Source of the DNA: CAYPHA01 sp964410215 | Lineage (GTDB): Bacteria > Calditrichota > Calditrichia > Calditrichales > CAYPHA01 | NCBI GenBank assembly: GCA_964410215.1 | Contig: CAYPHA010000064.1 | Location: 1 to 28,172, forward strand | Length of the DNA stretch: 28,172 nucleotides | Reading direction: 5' to 3' | Shown here: positions 16,820-24,501 of the stretch, one piece after another | Position numbering within the stretch: the first letter of the stretch is position 1 | How the letters are laid out: each line of letters starts with the position of its first letter | The notes under the pieces: model-generated | The model's database searches: none | What the model saw: only the letters and a program-made list of their open reading frames with translations | Told to the model about the DNA's origin: nothing | Translations under genes and position numbers: made by a program

Positions 16820-19255
16820 ATGACCGCTCTGCTGATTTTTATTCTTTCCGCTATATCTATTTTTCCCTGCTATGGATCAGACGGTATTATCATAGAGCAG
16901 GATTGGGAGCGTACACTGCAGAGTATAGAAATTGAACGGTGGAATGTGTTTCAACTTAAACTGGAAGGCCCACGGGAGGGGAATCCATTCATTGATGTTA
17001 CTTTAGATGCCGCGTTTACCAACGGTCAGAAAACATATTATCCTCAAGGGTTTTATGACGGGAATGGCATTTACAAGATCCGGTTCATGCCAAATGAATC
17101 AGGTGAGTGGGACTATATAACCAGGAGCAACCGAAAAGAACTGAGTGGCATAAAAGGAACGTTCACCTGTGTTGAAGCCGCTGATGACAACCATGGCCCT
17201 GTGCGCGTGAGAAATACGTACTATCTGGCTTATGAAGACGGTACACCCTATTTACAAATCGGCACCACCTGTTATGCCTGGACGCATCAGGGTGACGAAA
17301 TGGAAGAGCAAACGCTTGAAACCCTTGCGCAATCGCCATTTAATAAGTTGCGCATGTGCATTTTCCCCAAAGATTATGTCTACAATAAAAATGAGCCGGT
17401 CTACTATCCTTTCGAGGGGGAGCCGTTGAAGGACTGGGACTTTTCGCGATTCAATCCGGAATTCTGGAAACATTTTGAACAACGTATAATGGATTTACTT
17501 GCGCTGGGCATTCAGGCGGACATCATCTTATTCCACACCTATGACCGCTGGGGATTCGAATACATGGATAAGGAAAGCGACGACCGCTATATCCGCTATG
17601 CTGTGGCCCGTTTGTCCGCTTTTCGCAATGTGTGGTGGTCGCTGGCTAATGAATTCGACTTCATGCCAGACAAACAGGAGGCGGACTGGGATCGTTTTTT
17701 TCAGATTATTCAAAAAAATGATCCTTACCAGCATTTGCGGGGTATCCACAACGGCACCAGATGGTATGATCACAACAAATCCTGGGTTACCCATGCCAGT
17801 ATCCAGACTTCGGATATGGCCGCGGGAGTCCGGTTTCGTGAACAATTTAAGAAACCGGTTATCTATGATGAATGCAAATATGAAGGTGATATCCCCCACG
17901 GTTGGGGTCAGCTCACACCTGAGCAGATGGTGAAAAACTTCTGGCAGGGGACATTGAGTGGTTGTTATGCAGGCCATGGTGAAACCTATCTGCATCCCGA
18001 GGATAAGCTTTGGTGGGCAAAAGGTGGTGTATTACATGGTAAAAGTCCGCAGCGCATTGCGTATCTGAAGGACGTCATGTCAAAGATGCCCCCATTCGAA
18101 GAATGGGAACCGATGGGTGACGACAAGGGCAACTTTATACTGGGTATTCCCGGAAAAGTATATCTGGTTTATGGAAACACATCTGGCAACACCAGTGTAG
18201 ATCTTGCCGGCGATACCGCCTATAAAATTGATGCCATCGATACCTGGAACATGCAGGAAGCACCCTGGGGTACCGCCCGGCCCGGCACATACACGTTTGC
18301 CTCGCCAAAGGAGAACATGGTATATCATTTTACTCCCTATACCATTGGTGAAAAGATACGTCCTGAGGCTACAGTCTCAGCGGATGTTGTTCAGGGTACT
18401 GCGCCGCTCACCGTTCATTTTTCGGCTCCAGCAGGTGTCGAATGTCATTGGGATTTCGGGGACGGCTCTACGGCCAGGAATCCGAATCCTTCCCACGTAT
18501 TTGAACATTTCGGCAGATATCCTGTAACGCTTACCGTAACGGATGAAGATGGCATGTCCGCCTCAACAGCCCTTGCCATAACCGTATTACCGGCTGCACC
18601 CCAAAACCTGTATACGTTTAAAACCTGGCCGGGATCGGAGGACCATCTGCAGTATATCTGGAAGAATGAGACGGAATCAGGGGCACTGGAAGTACGTGGT
18701 AAGGCAAAAGTTTATAGTTCAGGAGAACTGGAGATCGGCGAAGGTGCTTTTCTGGCACAGGGTGTGAATGAAGAATTACAGAGAGCCTGTCAGCAAACCA
18801 ATCAACTGACCATCGAAGCGGTGGTCACCGTATCAAAAACGGATCAATCCGGACCGGCAAGGATCATTTCCTTTTCAAAAGATACCGCCAGGCGGAATTT
18901 TACATTGGGACAGGAAGGTGAACAGATTGTCATGAGGTTGAGAACGCCTCGTACAGGATTGAATGGGCAGAATCCTCAGGTTTCCGTTTGCCCGATCAGT
19001 CCGGATGAATCCATGCATATCGTCGTCAGTTATTATCCGGGAAATCTGTATTGCTATTTAAACGGTGATCTTATTTATCAGGGCAGTGAGGTGCTGGGTG
19101 ACTTCAGCAACTGGGAACCCTGTTCGCTCATTTTTGGCGATGAATATAGCGGTGACAGAAACTGGACGGGAAAGATCAGTAATATTGCAATCTATAACCG
19201 TTTTGTGGGACCTGAAGAAGCGGTTTATAAGCACAGGCTTTTAACTAAAATGTGA
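16820..19255 (+). CDS. secreted DUF5060/DUF4038 glycoside hydrolase with PKD and LamG-like modules
   Basis: 811 residues with a signal peptide ending near C-Y-G|S-D. Residues about 25-110 are a DUF5060 Ig-like module (R-W-N-V-F-Q-L-K-L-E-G, F-Y-D-G-N-G-I-Y-K-I-R-F-M-P). Residues about 125-430 are a DUF4038 TIM-barrel related to GH140 (apiosidase) and other clan GH-A enzymes. It has W-W-S-L-A-N-E with Glu278 as likely acid/base, and I-Y-D-E-C with Glu351 as likely nucleophile. A PKD domain (W-D-F-G-D-G) lies at about 515-590, and a LamG-like jelly roll at about 600-811. There is no sorting domain. It sits between two copies of the divergent nucleoside hydrolases, and the next gene follows at once. 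Its sugar target cannot be read. Given the neighbours, it may trim a glycan that carries furanose or ribosyl units. Confidence 0.87.
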   Translation: MTALLIFILSAISIFPCYGSDGIIIEQDWERTLQSIEIERWNVFQLKLEGPREGNPFIDVTLDAAFTNGQKTYYPQGFYDGNGIYKIRFMPNESGEWDYITRSNRKELSGIKGTFTCVEAADDNHGPVRVRNTYYLAYEDGTPYLQIGTTCYAWTHQGDEMEEQTLETLAQSPFNKLRMCIFPKDYVYNKNEPVYYPFEGEPLKDWDFSRFNPEFWKHFEQRIMDLLALGIQADIILFHTYDRWGFEYMDKESDDRYIRYAVARLSAFRNVWWSLANEFDFMPDKQEADWDRFFQIIQKNDPYQHLRGIHNGTRWYDHNKSWVTHASIQTSDMAAGVRFREQFKKPVIYDECKYEGDIPHGWGQLTPEQMVKNFWQGTLSGCYAGHGETYLHPEDKLWWAKGGVLHGKSPQRIAYLKDVMSKMPPFEEWEPMGDDKGNFILGIPGKVYLVYGNTSGNTSVDLAGDTAYKIDAIDTWNMQEAPWGTARPGTYTFASPKENMVYHFTPYTIGEKIRPEATVSADVVQGTAPLTVHFSAPAGVECHWDFGDGSTARNPNPSHVFEHFGRYPVTLTVTDEDGMSASTALAITVLPAAPQNLYTFKTWPGSEDHLQYIWKNETESGALEVRGKAKVYSSGELEIGEGAFLAQGVNEELQRACQQTNQLTIEAVVTVSKTDQSGPARIISFSKDTARRNFTLGQEGEQIVMRLRTPRTGLNGQNPQVSVCPISPDESMHIVVSYYPGNLYCYLNGDLIYQGSEVLGDFSNWEPCSLIFGDEYSGDRNWTGKISNIAIYNRFVGPEEAVYKHRLLTKM

Positions 19256-19300
19256 ATCATGTTTTTTCAAAACAATAATTTCAAGGACAGGAACTCAACT

Positions 19301-21214
19301 GTGAAACTAAAATTTGGCATTTCTATACTGTTAATGATGCTCTTTACGGGTATTCTATTGGCTCAAAATGTCGTGACAGAGGAACGCAATGGCAGGAAAT
19401 TTTTATGGATAGAGGCTGAGGCTGGTGAGATCAGCGCGCCTATGATGGTCCACGCTGTCGGCGAAGCCTCCGGAGGACAATACATAGAAGTAAGAGGAGG
19501 CAATAACAATATCAATAGTGCTCCCGCGGATGGTCATACAATTTATACATTTAACATTTCTGATGCCGGAACCTATAAAATCTGGGGCCGGGTTAAAATT
19601 GATATGGATGATGAAGATGCTTTCTGGATTAAAATGGATGATAATAACTGGGTCATCTGGCAGGATATCGAGGTGGGTTGTAAATGGCACTGGGATGAGG
19701 TTCACGATTACAAAAATAAAAATCAGGTCATGACGTACAATCTGGATGCCGGAGCCCACACTCTGGTATTAACGTATGGCATGGACCAGGCAAGGCTGGA
19801 TAAACTGCTGATTACCAACGACATGGAATACCGTCCGACCGGAAAAGGTCCCGGAGCGGAAGCAGCTTTTTTGACGGAACCCAAAATGCCACTGGTAAAT
19901 GAAAGTCTGCGTTTTGATGCCCGTGCATCCATAAGTACAGAAGGATCCATCATCAGCTATGACTGGGATTTTGGAGATGGGGAAAAAGGAACGGGTGTTA
20001 CCACAGACCATGTCTATCCCGTTGCAGGGAATTTTCCGGTTGAGCTGATCATAGAGGACGATACCGGATTGACAGGCAGGTTGACAAAAATGGTGAATGT
20101 CTATACGGAAGAGCCCGTTGCCCGTTTTGAGTATGCTCCCGATCGTTCCAAACCTGCAGAAGTGATTACTTTCGACGCATCCTCATCGTTTGATCCTAAT
20201 GGAAAGATCATCGGCTATAACTGGGACTTCGGCGATGGGACTACTTCCGAAGGATTTGTTGCAGAACATGCCTATGAAAAGTCGGGGGAATATGAGGCAA
20301 CGCTGAAGGTAACGGATAATGAAGGAAAAGCAGTAACGAAAACCCGCCTGGTGACGGTGATAACAGGCGTACCCAAAAAAATCATCTATGAAACCGATAT
20401 GTGTCTGGACGTGGATGATGTGGGTGCGCTGGCCATGCTGCACGGTTTGGCCAACAATGATGAAGTGGAGCTGCTGGCCGTATGTTTTAATGAAGTCCAC
20501 CCTGCGGCCGCCTCTGCCATCGATGCCGTTAATACCTGGTATGGGCGGGGTGATATACCGATCGGCGTTTATAAAAAAGATTTGCCTGATCCGGACCCCT
20601 CGGTCTATCTGGACGCTCTTAAAAAATTTCCACACGATCTTGATAATAAAAGTGCTCCCGGTGCATTGGACGTTTACCGCAGCGTATTGGCTGAGCAACC
20701 GGACAAATCGGTTACCATCATTAGTGTCGGTTTTATAAACAATCTTTATGATCTTTTAAAAGCAGAGCCTGATCTTGTATCGCGAAAAGTCAGGGAATTG
20801 GTTGTCATGGGGGGAAGGCATGGCGGAGGATTCAACCTGGCCCGGCATAATACGGCTGATGCCGCCGATTTTTTAATCAGAAACTGGCCGTCTCCGCTTG
20901 TTTTCAGCCAGCCGGGAACAGGGATACTGACCGGCGAAAGGTTGGAGAATCTCACGGAAGACAATCCGGTCCGGGAGGCGTATTACCAGTTTTTTTATGG
21001 TAGTTTCTGTGGGCGCCACAGTTGGGATCAGATAGCTGTTTTATATGGGGTACGGGGCGTATCCGATTATTTTACTGATCTGATCGACGTCGATAAATGG
21101 CAGATGCCACCCGGTCAAAGGACATACTTCGAGACACGTTTAAATTATGATATCTATGCCCGGATTATAGAAAACCTGATGTTGGAGCCTTCTTTAAAAA
21201 ATAAGGATGATTAA
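19301..21214 (+). CDS. secreted CBM-like + two PKD + C-terminal nucleoside hydrolase domain
   Basis: 637 residues from the GTG at 19301, which has CAGGA 8 nt upstream and gives a compact signal peptide ending L-L-A-Q|N. An ATG at 19259, just after the previous stop, would add 14 residues but lacks a ribosome site. The mature protein opens with a CBM6/CBM35-like beta-sandwich (W-I-E-A-E-A-G-E ... L-D-K-L-L-I-T). Two PKD domains follow, each with W-D-F-G-D-G, then an IUNH-type domain of about 275 residues to the C-terminus. Its metal motif is E-T-D-M-C-L-D-V-D-D, so the usual first Asp is Glu. The conserved Thr-Asn is Asn-Asn, the E-F-N is G-F-N, and the C-terminal Asp is in H-S-W-D-Q. The carbohydrate-binding module fused to a nucleoside-hydrolase fold suggests action on glycan-linked or polymer-bound substrate. 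It is closely related to the next gene. Confidence 0.82.
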   Translation: MKLKFGISILLMMLFTGILLAQNVVTEERNGRKFLWIEAEAGEISAPMMVHAVGEASGGQYIEVRGGNNNINSAPADGHTIYTFNISDAGTYKIWGRVKIDMDDEDAFWIKMDDNNWVIWQDIEVGCKWHWDEVHDYKNKNQVMTYNLDAGAHTLVLTYGMDQARLDKLLITNDMEYRPTGKGPGAEAAFLTEPKMPLVNESLRFDARASISTEGSIISYDWDFGDGEKGTGVTTDHVYPVAGNFPVELIIEDDTGLTGRLTKMVNVYTEEPVARFEYAPDRSKPAEVITFDASSSFDPNGKIIGYNWDFGDGTTSEGFVAEHAYEKSGEYEATLKVTDNEGKAVTKTRLVTVITGVPKKIIYETDMCLDVDDVGALAMLHGLANNDEVELLAVCFNEVHPAAASAIDAVNTWYGRGDIPIGVYKKDLPDPDPSVYLDALKKFPHDLDNKSAPGALDVYRSVLAEQPDKSVTIISVGFINNLYDLLKAEPDLVSRKVRELVVMGGRHGGGFNLARHNTADAADFLIRNWPSPLVFSQPGTGILTGERLENLTEDNPVREAYYQFFYGSFCGRHSWDQIAVLYGVRGVSDYFTDLIDVDKWQMPPGQRTYFETRLNYDIYARIIENLMLEPSLKNKDD

Positions 21215-21260
21215 GTTGTAATGAGATATTACAGGAACGAAGTACATACGAAAGGATAAA

Positions 21261-23339
21261 ATGAAAACATTTCTTACATATAATAAAGCCCTTTATCATA
21301 TATTTTTGATTGTATCCCTGATTCCGGTTCACCTTGCCGCCCAGGATCAGGAGTTGAAGAAAATTATCTATGAAACGGATATGTGCCTGGATGTGGATGA
21401 TGCCGGTGCTCTGGCCATACTTCATGCCATGGCGAATAACGGAGAAGCCGAAATCCTTGCTGTCTGTTTCAACGAAGTACATCCGCATGGAGTGGCGGCT
21501 ATTGATGCCATGAATACGTGGTACGGCCGGGGTGATATTCCGGTGGGTATCTACAGAGGAAACCTGGACAATCCGGACGGATCGGCATATCTGGAACATG
21601 TGGCGAAATATCCCCACGATCTGGAGGATGCCGATGCTCCCAGTGCGTTGGAGGTGTACCGCCAGGTTCTTTCCGGACAACCGGATAGCTCCGTAACGAT
21701 AGTCAGTGTCGGTTTTACCAATAATTTGAATGATTTGTTGATCGCCGAACCGGAGCTGGTAGCTCAGAAAGTGAAAGAACTCGTTCAAATGGCAGGTGTC
21801 ATCAATGATGGTTTTAACCTCGTTCGTCACAACCTCGTATCGACATCGGAGAATGTTATCGAAAACTGGCCGACCAAACTGGTTATCAGCCAGGAAGGGT
21901 GGGATATATATACGGGTGATAATTATGCCAATGCTTCTGATGATAATCCCTATCGGGAAGCTTTTTATCGATTTTTCGGTGGTAATTATGAAGGGCGATC
22001 CAGTTGGGATGAGATGGCTGTCCTGTACGGTGTTCGGGGTTTAGGTTCTTATTTCAGGGAGATAAGCAATGGATCGGGCTCGTTATCAAATGGTTACACA
22101 TGGAGCATGGTACCCGGCCGCCGTACATATCTGTCTAACAAGCTTTCCAACTCAAGTTATGAACAGATTATTGAGGATTTAATGGATCAACCGCCCATAG
22201 GTGCGTATTTCAACGTTTCGGAAGCTTCGGCCTGGTTGCCTGCAACAATTGAATTTGATGCATCGGCAACGAATGTGGGTGGAAACCGGCAGATTCAAAA
22301 ATATCTGTGGGATTTCGGGGATGGTGCCGGGGGAGAAGGTGCCAACGTCCATCACGAATATACAGATACCGGGACATTTAATGTGGAGTTAACGGTCATT
22401 GATAGTGAAAATGATTCGTTACATGCAACGGATGTAATTCGTGTCAGTGATCCCGTATTTAGTACCATTCCGCATTTCGGTAGTGTGTTATCGTATGAAC
22501 GTCACCAGGAGAATCTGTGGTCAACCCGGATGGATTCCAATGATATGCGTTATTTTTTGAGCAATGAAAAGCGTGATCTGGAGATAATACAGCCGGGCTT
22601 TAGTTTCGTGAAGGACAGTATATATTCCGACTTCTCCCTGAATGTCACTGTGCGTACGGGTGAAGATCTTTCGGAAAGCAGTGTTGCAGATTATACGATA
22701 ATTTTCGGTTATGAAGACGAGAAAAATTTTAACAAAATCGTCATGAAAAATTCATCTGCCAGGGTAACGAATGTCAATAACGGGCAGAGTATCTATGTAA
22801 AAGGAACAGGCCGGGATGGTATCCCTGATGAAGCTTATCACGAATTACAGGTAGCGCTTTCGGGCGATCAATTGACGATATCCCTTGATGATTCTGTTTT
22901 TTTGACAGCCACAAGTGCCCGTCTGCAACAAGAGGGAAAAGTTGGATTTGGATCTGACCAATATGCCGTTTTTTTTGATGATATTACCATTTCCGGCAGT
23001 TCTTCATCGACGGGTTTGTATGATTCAGAACAGATTCCGCAACAGTTCGCTTTAGAACAGAACTATCCGAATCCCTTTAATCCAAAAACAACGATCAGCT
23101 ATCGGCTGCTGGCTATAAATGATGTTGAATTGTCCATATTTGATGTGCGCGGACAGAAAGTTACCACACTCATCGACGAAATTCAGCAACCTGGAAGACA
23201 CACGATTCACTGGAATGCTTCGGATCATCCAAGTGGAATCTACTATTACCGATTAATGGTAAAAGATCAAAGTATGAAATCCACCGGGCAACAGCCGGCG
23301 GCTGATAGCCAGATAAAGAAAATGGTATTGATAAAATAA
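21261..23339 (+). CDS. secreted nucleoside hydrolase + PKD + jelly-roll + sorting domain
   Basis: 692 residues with an AAAGGA ribosome site and a signal peptide ending V-H-L-A-A|Q-D. The IUNH-type domain is N-terminal here (about 32-310), with E-T-D-M-C-L-D-V-D-D, T-N-N-L and D-G-F-N, and S-S-W-D-E near its end. A PKD domain (W-D-F-G-D-G) lies at about 315-400. A jelly-roll of the DUF1080/concanavalin kind lies at about 405-590 (F-D-D-I-T-I-S-G at its close). The sorting domain (N-Y-P-N-P-F-N-P) covers about 600-692. The last strands of that domain are split by an unusual hydrophilic stretch of about 17 residues (K-D-Q-S-M to S-Q-I) before K-K-M-V-L-I-K. The enzyme domain is about half identical by eye to the two other ETDMC copies but is fused in the opposite order to the preceding gene, showing domain shuffling. 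It is probably surface-exposed. Confidence 0.84.
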   Translation: MKTFLTYNKALYHIFLIVSLIPVHLAAQDQELKKIIYETDMCLDVDDAGALAILHAMANNGEAEILAVCFNEVHPHGVAAIDAMNTWYGRGDIPVGIYRGNLDNPDGSAYLEHVAKYPHDLEDADAPSALEVYRQVLSGQPDSSVTIVSVGFTNNLNDLLIAEPELVAQKVKELVQMAGVINDGFNLVRHNLVSTSENVIENWPTKLVISQEGWDIYTGDNYANASDDNPYREAFYRFFGGNYEGRSSWDEMAVLYGVRGLGSYFREISNGSGSLSNGYTWSMVPGRRTYLSNKLSNSSYEQIIEDLMDQPPIGAYFNVSEASAWLPATIEFDASATNVGGNRQIQKYLWDFGDGAGGEGANVHHEYTDTGTFNVELTVIDSENDSLHATDVIRVSDPVFSTIPHFGSVLSYERHQENLWSTRMDSNDMRYFLSNEKRDLEIIQPGFSFVKDSIYSDFSLNVTVRTGEDLSESSVADYTIIFGYEDEKNFNKIVMKNSSARVTNVNNGQSIYVKGTGRDGIPDEAYHELQVALSGDQLTISLDDSVFLTATSARLQQEGKVGFGSDQYAVFFDDITISGSSSSTGLYDSEQIPQQFALEQNYPNPFNPKTTISYRLLAINDVELSIFDVRGQKVTTLIDEIQQPGRHTIHWNASDHPSGIYYYRLMVKDQSMKSTGQQPAADSQIKKMVLIK

Positions 23340-23464
23340 TCCGCTCACAGCCGGAGGCAGGTGGATGAATCAAATACAAAGGACTGGAGATTCTTGAAAA
23401 AACTAAAGAGAACGGGTGTACTAGAATAGCAAATATGTCACGCATAATCTGGAGGTGAACACGC

Positions 23465-24469
23465 ATGTTTATCGTCGAATCGTATTTTGTCGCTGTTGTC
23501 ATGTGCTTTATTACTATGATCTGCTGGGGGTCGTGGGCAAATACCCAGAAACTGGCCAGTAAGGAATGGAAATTCCAGTTATACTATTGGGATTATTCAC
23601 TGGGCGTTTTACTCCTCACCCTTGTCCTGGCATTTACGCTGGGAAGTTATGGTTCAGTGGGGAGAGGTTTTCTTGAAGATCTGAGTCTGGCTGATGGGGC
23701 CAGTATCTGGTCCGCATTATTGGGTGGCATCGTTTTCAATTTCGCAAACTTGCTCTTAGTGGCCGCGATTGATATTGCCGGAATGGCCGTTGCTTTTCCT
23801 GTCGGGATCGGATTGGCACTTGTAATAGGTGTAATTGCTAATTACGTAGCAACACCACTCGGCGATCCACTGATTTTGTTTATTGGAGTGGGATTTGTAA
23901 CCCTCGCCATCATTATTGATGCCATGGCTTATGGCAAATTACCCTCTACAGGAGAAAAATCTAAAACCATGGGGATCGTGCTTTCCGTTATTGCCGGCAT
24001 TGCGATGGGATTTTTCTATCGGTTTGTAGCCGCTTCCATGGCAGCGGATTTTGTGACCCCTGTTGCCGGGAAACTGACACCTTATACGGCACTAGTAGTC
24101 TTTTCCGTGGGTCTTCTTGTATCCAATATCATTTTTGTAACGATTATCATGTATAAGCCTTTCACAGGAGAAAAAGTAGCACCACTGGATTATTTCAAGA
24201 AGGGAAACCCAAAGTTGCATCTGATCGGAATCCTGGGCGGTGTAATCTGGAGTATCGGGATGTCGCTCAGTATACTCGCATCCAGTGAAGCCGGCTTTGC
24301 CATTTCGTATGGCCTCGGACAGGGAGCAACCATGGTAGCGGCTTTCTGGGGTGTTTTTATCTGGAAGGAATTCAAAGATGCTCCGGCAGGAACCAATAAA
24401 CTACTCAATATAATGTTTGCATGTTTTATTGTCGGTCTGGTACTGATCATTGCGGCCAGGATCGTCTAG
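23465..24469 (+). CDS. GRP-family sugar permease (RbsU/GlcU-like, ten membrane segments)
   Basis: 334 residues, very hydrophobic, with about ten predicted membrane helices and no signal peptide. GGAGG lies 9 nt upstream. The start (M-C-F-I-T-M-I-C-W-G-S-W-A-N), the F-P-V-G-I-G segment and the late G-Q-G-A-T-M-V-A-A-F-W-G-V segment match the glucose/ribose porter group of the drug/metabolite transporter superfamily. Known members take up glucose (GlcU) or ribose (RbsU) by proton symport in the inner membrane. It is followed by an ADP-ribosylglycohydrolase-like gene and ribokinase, which makes ribose the most natural cargo. That choice rests on context, not on residues that determine specificity. 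Confidence 0.85.
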   Translation: MFIVESYFVAVVMCFITMICWGSWANTQKLASKEWKFQLYYWDYSLGVLLLTLVLAFTLGSYGSVGRGFLEDLSLADGASIWSALLGGIVFNFANLLLVAAIDIAGMAVAFPVGIGLALVIGVIANYVATPLGDPLILFIGVGFVTLAIIIDAMAYGKLPSTGEKSKTMGIVLSVIAGIAMGFFYRFVAASMAADFVTPVAGKLTPYTALVVFSVGLLVSNIIFVTIIMYKPFTGEKVAPLDYFKKGNPKLHLIGILGGVIWSIGMSLSILASSEAGFAISYGLGQGATMVAAFWGVFIWKEFKDAPAGTNKLLNIMFACFIVGLVLIIAARIV

Positions 24470-24489
24470 CCTTCAATAAACCAATCCAT

Positions 24490-24496
24490 GGAGGAA
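24490..24496 (+). promoter_or_regulatory. ribosome-binding site deciding the start of the ADP-ribosylglycohydrolase lipoprotein
   Basis: GGAGGAA at 24490-24496 precedes the ATG at 24502 by 5 nt. The frame is also open further upstream to 24421, inside the permease gene, but that extension has no ribosome site and would bury the lipoprotein signal. The start at 24502 is therefore preferred. Confidence 0.75.
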
Positions 24497-24501
24497 CGGA
24501 T

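Noticed and set aside
20183..20698. Minus-strand open frame of 171 codons
   Set aside because: It lies opposite the second PKD domain and the nucleoside-hydrolase domain of the gene at 19301; no ribosome site or domain.
21165..21830. Long minus-strand open frame (221 codons) opposite the nucleoside-hydrolase gene
   Set aside because: It overlaps a strongly supported + strand gene with signal peptide and family motifs; the minus-strand product is a low-complexity shadow with no recognisable domain.
12586..23339. Recent tandem duplication or mobile amplification of nucleoside-hydrolase genes
   Set aside because: The copies differ at roughly half of residues and in domain order, and there are no flanking direct repeats, transposase genes or integration sites.
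23394..23427. Possible promoter (TTGAAA ... TAGAAT) before the sugar permease
   Set aside because: The boxes are 22 nt apart, and better-spaced -10 candidates match poorly.
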